Of a stretch of DNA of 64,000 nucleotides, positions 11,821 through 25,863 are shown piece by piece. Both the position numbers and the translations under genes were made by a program. The notes below the pieces were generated by a model, which saw nothing but the letters and a program-made list of their open reading frames with translations, searched no databases and was not told where the DNA came from. The DNA is from Enoplosus armatus (lineage: Eukaryota; Chordata; Actinopteri; Centrarchiformes; Enoplosidae): NCBI RefSeq assembly GCF_043641665.1, contig NC_092203.1:4861067-4925066 (forward strand), in the 5' to 3' direction. How positions within the stretch are numbered: position 1 is the first letter of the stretch; each line of letters starts with the position of its first letter.

Positions 11821-14800
11821 TATACTTAATATATCACTTAATCTAATGTCTTGTTTGCTGATAGGGTTGTAACATACAGGGACTGGACACAATAAAAGCA
11901 GTCACATACTATATATACTGAATGATATGTCCAGATATGCCCTTTTTTAAAGCTCTTACTGACATTGTTGTTTCCTGTTGGTTGGCCCTCTCCCTGTACA
12001 TAAAAGGGATGCACATAAAACACATTTAGATCACACACACCTGATTCTGATTCTGATCTAACTGTCCTTCACTGCAATAACGCTCGCATGGATCCACCAG
12101 TGCTGTTATGTTTCAAAGGATTGGTGATATCAGAGGGTCTACTTGAGGCCCGAGGGTCTAATGCAGCTGCACACATTGCACTGCTGATAGTTACACCCCA
12201 CAGCTTTCAAAGTATCTGTGGTTACCAAAGAGAAATCCTTCTAAAGATAAAGAATTGCAAGCTGGAACATTTTTCAAAGTATTGTTGCTTTTGAACTGGT
12301 CAGTACAAATTGTGCAAGAGAAAAATTGCTGTGTGGTGATGTAGCTTGTTAAGTCAGGAAGGAAACTCTGTAGAGACATGCAGTTAAATATTTCATCCTA
12401 GTTTGTGCATGAAGTGCCAGAGTCAGATGATGTTCATGCAGCACAGGCTGAATCTTTTAACAGAAAAATGTGTCATGATCAAGACCAGATAAAACATGTC
12501 CTTCCTCTCCCTGATCTTCTATAGGATAGCCCTAAAATCTGATCCCCATTAAAACTGAAAGGCTTGACATGAGCCTTAGCACCAGTTTGTGCCTCTCATG
12601 TATTCATCTTTTTTACATTTGAGGATTTTGTGTTGATAATTACAGTCAAGTGACCGAAACAAGCAGTGGTTTCCATCAATAATAAATACTGTAGGAGTAT
12701 AATTTTCACAAACTCAGCCAGACTTTTAACAAACTTTCACATTTTTGAAGACATGCACATAATCCTCAGACTCACATCTTGCTAGTGTAACCACAGTTGA
12801 TGTAGTAAACAGTAAAATAACTATACGTCTTCACCTTGTAGATTTGTATCGCTTAAAATCATGGATAACTGATTCCGAAAGACATTTTTCAGCATCACCT
12901 TTTTATCCACATCTATCAAAGGCTGTTCCCACAAATACTGAAGGTCTGCTTCACCAAACAGGCACGGGCATAGTAAAAACTTCAAAACATTTGCAGTGTT
13001 TCATCTCTCCCTCAGCCTGACAATCATCTTTGGAAGCAAAAGGTCAGGATTGGGCAGGCGTTTTTGACGATACCTAAGCTTGTAAAAAGAGAGATTTCAT
13101 CACTCGCCGTCTTTATTGCTCAGTCCTAAATATTGGAGGAGGGTGGGTCTTTGTCAAGTTTTAAAAACCTTACATAAATATATGTGAACTGTACTGTGTT
13201 ATTTTAACCATTACCCCAATCTTTCCCCTAAGCCTGACCAGGTAGGTTTATTTGGCTAAAATAAACAGGGTGTCGAGTGCCCAAGCCTTAACTATAAGGG
13301 TGGTAGATCAGAACAAAAATCATGTACATAACTATGCTCACTGATTAAAAAAAAAAAAAACCCCAACATGCTGCCAACAGGTGTGCCAGATCCCCACTAA
13401 ACTGATTTCTGTATGTTGTGTAAACAACTTAATCTCGGTTGGGGATTAGAGAAACTCGATTTCCCCAACTAGATTTCCTGGCTGTGTGTACCCAGTTACA
13501 ACTTATATCAGCTAAAGCACCACCCACCAGAATGTACACAGTATGTAACCTCCTCGGTTTGCATTCTTCGCACGTTTTTTACAATCTTGTGACAAATTTA
13601 AAGTAGAATTTTTGTAAAACAAGTGATCAAAACTTTACAGTGACACTGACAGCAATGCACATTTGAATTGCACCACTTATGTTGCTCTATTCATTGGCAT
13701 GGGAACTTTGGCTTCTGATATGAATCATGTACTGCAGAATTGACTAATATGAATGTTATTCCAGGGGAGACTGGGTTGAAAAAGTCTTAACGTGAAGAAT
13801 TGATTAAAAGAAAATGTGCTACAGGCTCTGATTTGAGAGAAAGTTCTTAACAGCACAAAACATAAATAGCAAACAGAGTCCTTGTTGACTTCTGAGTGTT
13901 CACCGTAAAGAGCCTGTACAGACTGTAAGTCAGACTTTATTGCTTTACAGAATTTTTTATTAGTGCTTCTTCATTTGCTGTGAGGAAGCTGAGCAATCCA
14001 TCATGTTCCGGTGTTCTTTTATATTTGCACCTGCTATTGCACACAGAGGATATTAAGAAGCAGAGCCCGAACAAGCGAAATACCCAGGACCCAAGCCAAA
14101 ATTCAAACCCACACACAGGGCTACAGTGTGCGGCTGATTTTCCACGAAAGAACATTAATTCGCTCCACTCCTGAGACACTGAGTTTTCCACTGGCATCCT
14201 GAGCTCTGACAGAGTTGTTCAAACCGGTTTTCTAATGAAAATTACCACTCAGTGAGAGGTAGTAGTGGCAGTTGGTGTGACAGGATTATTTTAGAACGAG
14301 GCACCTGCAACTCTGGCTAGCATATACTGTACTTGTCTAATGATGTCAGATTACATGGTCACCTAGGAAACCAACAAAAATCTCAAGCAGAAATAGCGAA
14401 GAAGGCGCAATTTCCCTGACTGACAGGGCTATGTAATGCTGTGCAGCATGCATAATTAAAAATGTGGCACACGCTCTTTCTGGCTTGTTGAGTCTGCTGT
14501 TGAGCTGAAGCAGTTTTTAATGTTGTTCTTGTGCCTTCACTCTAGTGTGCTCTGCACTGACAACTGTCCCCTGTGGGTGTGTGGGAAGGAGAGAGGAGGG
14601 GAAGAAGGGATGCAAGGAAAGGAGGAAGAGATGGCTGGCTAATGCCTGCCTCTTTTTTAGTGGCTGCTTTTAGATACGATCAAAATAAACATCGTACCTC
14701 AGAGGCAGAAGGCCGGCTCCCAACGGTGTTGGAGTTTCTTTTTTTGCAATTTGTTCATTTCTTTTTGTTGTTGTTGTTGTCAGGCAATGAGTCAAACACA

Positions 14801-17800
14801 CCAAGAAAGCAGATGGGTAGAAAAGTAGGAAAGATAGACTGGAAGACATGCAGACAGGCCATGTTGCTGAGCACAGGGCGCACCTGGGGTTTAACCTGTG
14901 TTGTGTTTCATGGGTCAGAACTTGCATGGTCTATCCCCGCAAGAAGTTTAGGCATGGTACTCAGATACAGCCAAAAAATAGGAATATGATGACCCAAATC
15001 TAGTCAGTATTACTCCAAATGCTTCTTTTAGGAGTTTAATTTTTATGTGCACAATCTCAAATCCCAATTATTTTCTCAAAAAGACTTTCAAAGCGCTGAC
15101 GTGCTCTCACACTTGCAGGAGAGTTAATTTATGCATTTGTGCATTTCAGCATGTGTTTGTTTTTGTACCATCCTGTCCTGTATCTCCCTTTCATTTAGCT
15201 TCGGAAAAACTCTGCTGCTCAGCGTTCCACCTCTGTCCTAGGTGACGAGGGGAGTCAAGAGTTGACACCAGGAAAAGGGAGTCGTCTGCGGGGAAACGAG
15301 GAGATGCAGTGATGTGACTCTGTGCCAAATGTTTACAGGCGAGCTGACATAGTTAGAAGATGGAAAGGGCTGAAACGAGGCTGTCTCTCTCTGCACTCTT
15401 GGAGGAACGAGAGATAGGGAATCTAGGTCATCCCCACTGATGCATTGCAAAGCGAACTTCAAACAAACCTGGCCTTTAGCGTGATGGCTCTCCAAAGCTG
15501 TGTTACATGCCATCAGAGACTGATCGCCATTTTCTGCCAGGAGCTAACACAAAATGATAGAGTGGTTCTCGATATGGAGAATAGACACAAGAACGGCAAA
15601 TCTGTCAATCTTTCTGTCTGTCTGTGTATGAATATACCATATGTATACAAAGAAATCATCCCTTTTGGATCTGGCTTTATATCCAATTAGTTGGCCCATA
15701 GTTAGACCACATGCTAGGTTTCTATTCCTCATCTGCCCTTCACTCGGAATTGCCTGAGGGAAGTCTTATCCGTAATCATAGCCCTGGGAATTGTGGTAAA
15801 AAGCTTTGTTCTACCAATGAAGGCTCGATCTGTCTATTTCAAGGGCAGCTGGTTGAAACAATAGTCTTGTGTTGGAAAGGATTCCTTTCGTAGGCAGTCC
15901 AATCAAAATGCTGTGTGTTTTGACTCTTTTTTTTGGCGATCTGAGGAAAATAATTTCTCATGTGTTTATGAATCACTTAAGCTTTAACAGATTTTATTAA
16001 TTTATGTCGATGAATTTATAATATAGTAAGACAACTTCAAATAATGGCATTCCCTAAAATCCAGTTGTGAAGACAACATTTGAATCTTAAGTGACTTCGC
16101 TGGTTTTCTAGTTTGAACTTCAAAAGCCTTCGTCAGTGTAGATGCATTCTGTCTTAGTCGAGATATTGCAAGCAACATAAAAAGCTCATATTAGAAATGT
16201 ATGAGCTTAAAGTCCAAATGAACCGAGACCCCATTAAAGAAAGAACAAAAACTCGGCCATGTAGTTCAGAGGACAGAGTGTTTTGTGCTCAACCTTGCAG
16301 AACAATGTTTTATCATGTGCTGCATTGTGTAAGCCATAATTAATGGAGACAAGGCACAGGTTGTGGGTTTACTCATTGTTGAGTATAGGAAGGCTTTCTG
16401 ACTAAGTGTTAAATAAATGGTGGTGCCTGCTCTTTGCTAACACGAAGGCTGAGTGCTAAAGTGCCAAAAGATGCAGTTGCTTGAGTGGCTGAAAACAACT
16501 GTACATAAGTCAATGGAAAAAATCTTCATTTTCTCGGTACACACACTAAGGTAATGTAGTTTCTGCACAACCAAATTCTAATGTGGTTCTTTGTGGAGTT
16601 CATTAACATGACTTTCTACTACTGCTTGAACTACTTCAGCTACACTTGGTCATCGCTGATGCTGTCCATGTAACTTTACTGTGTCCTGTTGTTATGTGGA
16701 AATCTACTCGCTCCATGTGCAGCATGAAATCAGATTCTTTATTACGGCGTGAGTTTATTTGGCCGCACTGTAAACAGATGCACCAGTTGCTCCTCCATTG
16801 TATTTCTGACAAAGTCCCTACTCCAAGAGTGTTTACTCTCGTATCAAATCACACTCACTGTTACCACCAGTAACCACAAGGATGGCCAAATCAACCAGGA
16901 CTGAAATGAAAAGGATTATAACTTTAAACTCGGTCAGACCGTCTAGACTGAATGTTTCCCGGTTACTAGCAAGAGCCTTCCAAATATGAACCACCTCCTC
17001 TGTTCCTCGTCTTCTTTATGGGTTTAAGTTCATTACTTTGTTAGACTGGGGAGTTGGAGTGGTGACATCGATCAGTTTACAGGATCATTAGCAAATCAAA
17101 GATAATTAAAGCCAAACAGACACCTCTGTTCAGGGCTTTCCTCACAATCTATAGGATCCAGATAGTCATCCATCAAATGTCTTTGGCTTACCTTTCCTCC
17201 TTCCACTTAACACTGAGGAGTGGCCAGTGTCCATAGCTGATTAACAGCATTTATATACACTATTATAAGCATCTTGGCTCTGAAGACAAGAACCTCTAAC
17301 ATTATGTATGCCATTTCGGAGCAGCGTTACAGCAAGGTATTCCGGGAATAGCTGGAGTTACGTACCAACCTCCCCCCTCTTATGCCAACACAAACCGGTG
17401 GCTTTCAGTCTCGCCGGGGCGATACATGCCCTGCGTAATATCTCTGAATTGGATAATCCTATACCTCGCACTTGGATGAGAGCATGGCACCCCTCCTTAT
17501 TGAGTCCCACTGAGCAGTAGCAAACGATGTGGTAAGATCAAGCTCTCCTGCCAGCTGTGTGGGAGGCATTATGCTTTTTAGGAAACAGCAGTTGAATAGT
17601 CTTTTATTAGTTACATGAGATGCCCACATTATTCTAATCCTGTACCAATAGTGCTTTTATTGTTTGTCGCTGGGAACATTGCCCATCTATAGTGCCCCCA
17701 AATGAACTTGAAGTGGTATTAAGCACATCTTGCTGCTCAGTCCTTCCTCGTCAGTATTAATGAATATTTCTCGTTTCATCTTGAGGTGCGCATTTCAAAT

Positions 17801-18895
17801 ATGATCTAAGGTTTGACATCAAGCACACATGGACCACCTGGGTCTATTTCCATTAATTAAGTGAAGCGTGATGTCCATATGACGGCACGGAGCCTTTTTG
17901 TTTCAGCGCACTGAATATCTTGATTGGACCTCTTGATGCATCATTCATAAATCAAAGTACAAGGCCTGGGTAGCCTGGTTATCACTACAAAGCCAAACAG
18001 AGCTCAGTGGGAATTACTTATTATTCATATCACTCAATTACCCTCTAAACAACAATTCAGGGAAACATGCAGGACATCGTGGATAGATCAGACCTGGTGC
18101 ATTCACATTCCATTGAACGCACAAATGCCAGAATAGGTTGGCTTTTTGAAGTTGTGACCCGTATTGAAGGAGCAATAATACGACTTGTCCTTCGTCAAGT
18201 TCATTTAGCCTCATTCAGTTTTAAAATTGTACATTTCTTGTACTTGTTTCTGAAGCACTTATTTGAAGCATTTTCTAGAAACTGTTTACAACCATCAAGA
18301 TTTCACATATTCTGCTTTTCAATACTGGCTTGATCCTAATTGGAATGCAGACCACATGGCAGACCACGTGGAGGAAAGATTATACACCAAAACTTGTTTT
18401 AAGTAAAAATTAGAGAATAATTCCAAGCTTATATGACTTTCTAAATGTGCATGGCAAAAACCTTTCTTCTTTATATTGAGCATTAGATCATTTTATGCCT
18501 TTTGATACCAGAACAGAAACTCTAATTCAATATTAAAAATCCAAACATCTTATTTTACTCTTACAATAAGAGTTATTAACAGCACAGAATAATAGCTGGA
18601 TATGGTATAGATGGATTTTAGGTAATTATTAGTGTGTGACCAGTTTTATTTTTAAAGCTTAAACAAACATTCGGTTGTTAGCAGAGATTTGGCACAACTG
18701 ACTGTAGGGCATAAAACAGAAGAAAACCAAAGAAGAAAGGAAAGAAAACAAATTGAGGGAAAACGTTGCTTTATCTAAGCAAACATTGGAGTTAAGACTA
18801 TGTTGCTTTAAGTGTAAATAAGCTAGCTCGCAGATATTTTTGCATATTTGCACAATACTATATGACAGAGCTGGAGCATTTATACTGTGATATCG

Positions 18896-18897
<2 letters not shown>
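11821..18897. other. Upstream non-coding DNA, no gene recognised
   Basis: No exon or RNA gene is recognised. It contains a poly-A run at about 13347-13361, a short (TTG)n tract at about 14766-14780, and the second degenerate repeat copy at 13203-13266 (listed separately). The 138-residue open frame at 14573-14989 begins in a GA-rich purine stretch and shows no domain. The segment at about 14330-14560 has balanced composition and clustered AT-rich homeodomain-like cores (ATGCATAATTA at 14448) and is flagged in the findings as a possible conserved element. Confidence 0.5.
13203..13266. repeat. Degenerate dispersed repeat copy B
   Basis: It reads TTTTAACCATTACCCCAATC, then TTTCCCCTAAGCCTGACCAG, then GTTTATTTGGCTAAAATAAAC. 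The order of motifs parallels copy A at 11746-11820 (TTAACC, ACC, TTTCC-TAA-CCT, ACCAG, GTTT, CTAA). This suggests two old copies of the same family, 1.4 kb apart and in the same orientation. Confidence 0.35.

Positions 18898-18932
<35 letters not shown>
18898..18932. repeat. (TA)n microsatellite, about 17 units
   Basis: A perfect alternating TA tract is flanked by TATCGGG on the left and GATATGCAATAG on the right. On the minus strand it produces a run of alternating isoleucine and tyrosine codons within a chance open frame at 18659-19003. Confidence 0.95.
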
Positions 18933-18935
<3 letters not shown>

Positions 18936-21900
18936 ATGCAATAGTGTAGCATTTTCACATGGCATAGCACAGATGTAACAGAACTAATGTGCTTCTGAGC
19001 CAAGAAGAGCGTTTCAAATAATTTTGCTCTTTGTAAGATAATTAGTTACTTCCTCAATTGGCTTTTATTAGGCAGTATAGTAACTTTACATATGGTCTCA
19101 TGTATACTTAACCTATTTTTGATTTTGAAGCGATGTGAAGGAGTCCACAGAGACCACACTCCTGCCTACATCTGCGCAGGATTAGAAAAACATGTGAAGC
19201 TGTATGTACATTTTGAATTAGGATGTTAAGCACAAATCTCCACTTGCCTCAGATATCATGCTGCTCATTCCTCCCTCCCCAGTGAGAGTGTACATGTATA
19301 TTTAGGGCCTAATTTTCTTCTTGAGCTGCATCATCAAATTGTGATTAGAGAGCTGCAAACTTATTTGAATCCTGTTTATATACAACTTTTCTGAATTAGT
19401 CAAATCTGTTTTGGAGGGACTACAAAGAGCTTGGACTTTCTGTTTTATTCAACATGTGACAGAAAATGTATTTGTGTTTTAAAAACACATTGTAATTGAA
19501 TTGTACTTCAATATCCACATGGATAAACAGAAGTATTTTTAAGGTATTGTTAAGGTTATGCAACTGAAGCCAACTATGTACCATGGCTAATGTGGCTGAC
19601 AAAGGTCCAGTCTCTAGCACACTTTTCAACATAAAGTCTTTTCTAAGGTTAGCAGGTCGCTCGCGCTCCTTGCACTCTGTACTCCATCCCTTTTACTCTA
19701 AAGCATGAACGCTTCTGTAGAAAGTAAAAAACTGTAGAGAGAGCTTCAAACTGTCACAGTCAAAGAAAGTGCTTTCATCATTTCCCAGCTAAGCACAGCA
19801 GCTTTCTCTCAACTGCTTGAAGACCTTTCATGCCATCATGCAGAGACTGGGGTTGAGGTGGCTGGGATATGGGTAGTGTTTGGGGGGCCAGCAGGGGGTC
19901 TGCCAACGTTACAGTTTGTTTTTCTTTAGTTTTGAACCATGATGCAAAAGACTTATTTGCTCTCATTTCTATCATTGGTTTCATTAGGTTCATGCAACCC
20001 AATTAAAAGTGTACCTCTGCTTGTAAACAGAAGTCACATTGGAATTTGGGTAACAGCTTTGGTAGTTTGGAATAAAACCAAATTGGATTCAAGTGTCTGT
20101 AACTTTGGCAAAGCATGAAAGTTCACACCCATGAAGAAATTTGTCATTGGTTTATTTTGTTGTGCCAGACTTTCCACGCGTGAGTGACTACAGATATCAC
20201 CATCCATTGCCTTATACAGCTATGAAATAGCTTTACTGTTTTTGGTTTGGTTTATATTCCTCCTTATGAACCTCTCTGCAGTTTATTTTAAAAAGGACAG
20301 ACATCTATATTTTCAGCGATTAAATGTGGTTATTTTGTGCAGTACAAGTCGGGCATTTTATCCCAAATTCCCCCCTTTTGTTCAGTTTGGGCAGGTGAGA
20401 CAAAGCCATCCAGACAAGCTCGGGAGTAAAACGCATTAAGAGTAAATAGTGGCTCCCTGACAAGAATTACCATTTTGAGCTGTCAGATGTAGGCCAGGAG
20501 GGCTATAAAAATATCTGCAACCAGACTTACCTCTGCCAGAGCATGCAACTATTTATTTTAGGAAAGCAGGTAGTCAGTTCAGTGACTTCTTCTTACTTAC
20601 ATAAGACTGGAAAGAATGATGTTAGAGAGGGAAAAAAACGGTCCAGGTGGGATTTTGTTGTAGACCACTGAATGTGTGTCTTTATCACTATTTTTAAGAT
20701 GTTTGCTAACACGGCCCGACATAACAGAGGCAAACCAAACCAACGGTTTCTTTCTGAGAGCCAGCAAGCTCCACAAAAGCCTGAACAAAACTAAAGAAAT
20801 GTGCACTCCCTAGACAAATGTACCATGCAGTATGAAATAAATGGACTCCCACAGCTGACATAACACGGAGATTTCTGCTGTCAGAGAAATCAATGTCCAT
20901 CATGCACAAATTGTCTGGTCCCTCTTTGTTTGGCCCAGCAGGGGTTCATTGTGACTTTGCAACACCCGATGTGTTGCTATCCCTCACATGCTGAAAGAGA
21001 CATGACATAGATACAGAATATGCTCGCCACTTGGTGCCTCAACAGTACTTCAAACTGATTTGTGTGCAACAGACTGCAAGTGAACTACACTGCTGTCACA
21101 TCCAAGAACACTCTGTTGACTGATAAGAATCGCTTACTCATATTTGCCTGGTGGTCTTGAAAAAATATCTTTTTTATATTAACATGGGACAGCATTATGT
21201 TTACAAAATAAAAGCCCTTTGATATGGCTAAAATAATTTCTTTAAACATTTCAGAGAAAGAAAAAAATGGTGCTCAAAAACACGTACCTCAGCAGGAGCA
21301 CTGTGGACTCCTACGTCAAAACTTACGTCAAATTGTGTCCCATTAAACCTTCTCTGGGGAGCTGAACTGAATTGGAGATGAGCGGTGAATTATGCATCAA
21401 CTGCATGATGACATCACCCAAAAATACACATACGACATCTCTGCAACAGAGGTTATGTCCTCTTGTTGTCAGAAATTATTCACTTGAAAGCGTTTTTGCT
21501 GCAATTCTCTATGTATTAGAAGAGTCTGACGGTGTAGTGTGTGTTTGCAAGTTCAACCCATCCACTGTAAAAGGTGCAGATGAAAATGTTCCTACTGCAT
21601 CCTGTGCCATCATTCAAGCATAGGAACCAATTAAAACATACATTATTGGTTTAATAGGAAGGGTCACGCTTTGTTAATCTGTGTGGTACGCAATAACAAC
21701 TTTGTCATGTTGAGATGTTTTCTGCTCGGTCCTGTTGGTACTCTGTGTTTGGTAGGCAGTAATTGGAGAAGGGCTTCAAGGCTTCCTCCAGTGACCTCAT
21801 TACCCCAATTAAATTTGTAGCCTTCTCTGAAAACAGTCCATCTCACAAAGTGATGTCTGATTATCACTCCCAGTCCAAATGAGGTTGAGATATGCATGCT

Positions 21901-24900
21901 GAGGAAGCGGGGCAGGAACATATGGCTGTGCCTTTTACAGTTTGCTGCTGCAGTGGGTTCTTCATCCTTAGTTCATTCAACCACCAAGAATATTATTACA
22001 TTTGAAATAACACTTGAAAAGTCAGATAGAATATAAGTGTTTAGGAGACGCTGTAGTTCTGCATCACATAAGTTCTGGTATGAGTACTGGTATTAAACCA
22101 GGAAGACTGTGTTGCACTTAAAGCTGGGTTGTTTGTGTTTCTAAGAACTGTCGAGCCCGGCCACAATTATATGCCAACCAGTGAAAGTGAAAGAAAGCTT
22201 TAGACTCCAGATTTTCTAAACAAATCTGAAACAATCTGCAGAATGAATCGGGGAGATATGTCTCAAGCGCAATCATAAACTTTGTCCATCACTTCCTGTT
22301 GCCACCCAGTGCAGTGTATTTACTTTCCATTTCATTTGAGAGACCAAATTCTTGGTGTATTCTCAGTTAACTTTTGAAATGACTATAGCGTGCCCTGAAA
22401 GATTCCCATGATTGAACATAAATAGTAGTGTCCATAGCATGTACACTACTGTTTGCTAACAAATCACACAGTGCTACGGTTTGACTTTGATAGATGTGAA
22501 AATTAGTCATGCAACACTACACGTGGCACGAAATAATCAAGAGTGAGCGTGAAACCTCCATTTACTGCTCCATTTACTTTGGAGTGAGATTGAGTGTTTT
22601 TGATGTAAGGAATCGTACGTGAGTGAATGTGGCAATGACTTCGGACACGTGCTGCGTTCATGTCATATTGTGCAGCCCGTAATTACGAGCATCCGAGTTG
22701 GAAAAAACGCTCATGTCGGCCTCCTAGTTGGAATTCTGAGTCTGAGATATCTGGAATTTCTGACAGATGATATCTCCCACTTCGGGATGAGAACTACAGA
22801 AGTGTCAAAATGGCTGCAAAGCCCACCACTGCTACATCTATGTCATCATCTATCAATATTTCAGCATTGTTCGTAGTCTGTTTAATGTATGCTGTGGTTT
22901 CTGAAAGCAGGGTTGCACCAATACTACTATTGCTCTGCATTGTTACATGCAATCAAAGGTGACCTCAGACCTGCAGATGTTTTGAAATGCCCAGCCTGTA
23001 GTTTAGTATTCGTTTGAGTCATTAAATATGATGTTTTCAGAACATTTCCCTCATCTTCTTTCCATCACTCCAGGGAGAACACATCACACACAATTTTAAC
23101 ACATTTACATAACTACCGGCTGTAGTTTGTTCTTTTAAGATATTGAGCTTCGAGATCTGACTGAGATTCTTTTTTTGTTGTTGTTGCAGATACTGTTTAT
23201 TTCCAAAGGTTTTACTGAAAGTAAAAGTAGTGGAGATACTGTTTTTACCACAACTTTTGAGTTTAATTCTAAAACAATTCCTTTTTTTTTTTTTTTAATA
23301 TAAGTTTCACAAACTGAGTTTCACCTTCATGTAGCTAATCATTTTGTAAAAACACATGACATGTTTTCCACACATGTCATTTTTAATTGGAACGTATAAG
23401 GCTTCATACCGTTGTTGTCAAGTTGAAATGTAATGTAAATTGTCAGCTTTTGAGAGGGTTAGAAAACAGCCTTGTTTTGAGCTCAGGGATATGCTTTTGA
23501 GTTTATAAATTGGGTTTTCAGAGTGATTCATAACACCATTAACCCATAGAGGAGCATAACTGAAAAATCCAAAATGTACTGAAAGGAGTTAGGCCCTGAT
23601 CAGACAGAGCGCTTTTTGCAGGTTCCAATTACAGCACATGAGAGATGTGAAAAATATGTGCATGAATTTTGAATGTTACATCACGTCAATGACTGCTCTT
23701 CCAGGCTCACACCCAAATTGTCAAAGCAGCAGAAGAAACAACGAACAATCAGCCCTCACTAGACAGTTGTCCTCAAAGTTGCACACTAACCAGTTGATTG
23801 AGTTGAGGCCATTTGCGGACGGCAACCTCGGATAGAAGCGGGAATCAATGCCTGTTTGTCCACTTCTTTGCTCATTAAGGAGCCTCTATTCATGCCAGGG
23901 TCTGTATACGACAAAGAAAGCTCACAAGTGCACATTTTCAGTCCGAGGAGGGTGGTTTTTCTCCTCCTCAAAGCCCTCCCCTCATCGAAATTCGCCTCAC
24001 AGAAACGCTGTGCCAGAGGCCAAAGTCTTGACAGGGGTAGCCCAGTGAGAGGGAAATCAAACGAGTCCCTCTTTTACGGCCTGGCCGGCGGGCCGGATGG
24101 CTCGCATACCTACCAGTCCTTAATCTGTATCACACCTTTGCAGTTCAGGAATAAAGGAAGGCAGCCTCACTGTCCATTCATCATCTTTAGTGATTCAGGG
24201 TTTTTGTCTCTTGCCTGTTGGATGTGAGTCCTTGGCTACTCATAAATACTGGTAATGCCTGAACTGTGGGGATTGAAATCCTTTCAAACTTTTCAGTGGA
24301 CTTGTCACATTCATCTTAGGGTGTGGTTAATATTGAACAGGAAACACATGGTGATTAATGTTGATACAATGGAATGAATACTGGTGTCAGGTGTGGATAT
24401 ACTGCACAGTGATGTAAACTAAGCCCACTGTAAGGCCTAGTTTGAATATACAAAAGTACATTTCTCTATAGAGACCTATTTGTCAGTGCAACTGAAAACA
24501 GGATTTCCTTCAAGCCTACCAGAAGAAGACATGGAAAAAAATATCTAAATTTGTGGCGATGGCAAAAAGCATTTGGACCACTCTCTGCTGAAAATACAGG
24601 TCTGGTCTGTGCAAGGTCACGCGTAGCTCCTGTATGTAATAAAACAGGATTTGGTTGGCCTGCCTTGTTTTAGTACAATATTGGTCTTATACTAGTTCCT
24701 CTAAATTCCCTTAAAACACACCGTGGCTATATATAACAACTGTTTTCTGTCATTTATTCTCATATTAGCTTTAAAATCAGTATTTTTCACTTTACTTTCT
24801 GCAATTTTCTATAAGCAATATTAGTATGTCAACAGCCAAATCAATGTCTATAACGCCAAAGACAAGCGTGTAATTATTTATGTTCGATGATTATTTATTC

Positions 24901-25429
24901 ATTATTATTTAGTGGTCTGGACATAAGAAGCTTTGATTCCTCGAGATCACACAATAATGTTGCTAACTCACTGTCAATTAGTTGAGTTCTTTATACTGTT
25001 ATTCCAAGGTTGTGAATAACATGATCACAACAGATTTGTGTAACTCTGCTTTCATATCTTTTTCATGGTCACCAGCAAAGAAAAAACAAATCATACACAT
25101 TTGTTTTCCCCTCGTGTCCTACGTGACGTTTTGTAGATTTTCACTTCTTTCATACAATAAGAAGATGCTCTGACTCGTGACTTGTGAAGCCTGCTGAGAG
25201 TATTTTTTACAGTGGACCTTTTCTGTTATTTCCATTGGGCGGCAGTGCGTCTATCCTCAAACTTGCAGCTGCACTGCATTGCCTGCCCGTGCACTCTCTT
25301 CAGCACTCTGTCCTCAGTGAAAGCCAGTGAAAGTAATTCCTACATTGCGAATTTCTCTCTCCAAACAGGCTGTAAGGAGGATGATGTCCTCATGTGCATG
25401 TGCGCCATGTAGAGGATGAAGACTCCAGA
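18933..25429. other. Upstream non-coding DNA, no gene recognised
   Basis: No exon is recognised in the 6.5 kb directly upstream of the promoter region. A poly-T run sits at about 23283-23296, and a short TTG tract lies near 23175. A GC-rich patch with several CpGs is at about 24050-24110. A possible dispersed repeat at 22619-22830 is listed separately. The 123-residue open frame at 23856-24227 overlaps the GC-rich patch and shows no domain. Proximal regulatory elements for il1rapl1 may lie here, but none can be shown by reading alone. Confidence 0.5.
22619..22830. repeat. Possible degenerate dispersed repeat, class unknown
   Basis: The stretch GACACGTGCTGCGTTCATGT, then CCCGTAATTACGAGCATCCG, then GTTGGAATTCTGAGT and CTGGAATTTCTGACAG is reminiscent of short fish repeats built from repeated GGAATT(A/T)C.GAGT-like words and ending in GTGCGTTCATGTCA. 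I see no clean terminal inverted repeats or target duplication, so this is a low-confidence call. Confidence 0.25.
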
Positions 25430-25827
25430 GGAACGCAGGTCTTACTGGAAGCGTTCACATTGGTACCAGTGTGAAGCCAGACAGAATAAGGAAACAACGC
25501 CTCTGATGTGTTCTTCAAAATAAAAGCCGCCCGGCAGCGTCCATCTTCTCATTTGAGAACGGCCCTAAAAATGAAAAGAGTAAACGAGGAATCCGTTCAA
25601 ACGGAACATGTGAGATATGAACATATCTGGCGAGAAAACACCCCAATGCACCGCAGTTGTTAGCGTGTAGAATCAAGTCACGCTGCCTGTAAATTATTAT
25701 TATGATTTGACGACAAATTGTATGCTTTTATTTTGACGACAATACCCCCTCATGTCCTGGGCTGTCTTGGTCAACTTCTGCGCTATTGACGCTTCTCGCG
25801 TTGGCACAGCGGCACTCTGAGGGGGGG

Positions 25828-25863
<36 letters not shown>

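Noticed and set aside
14573..14989. 138-residue open frame on the plus strand
   Set aside because: It starts in a GA-rich purine run giving glycine, glutamate and arginine codons, and shows no domain.
18659..19003. Minus-strand frame with an Ile-Tyr repeat
   Set aside because: The repeat is just translation of the (TA)n microsatellite.
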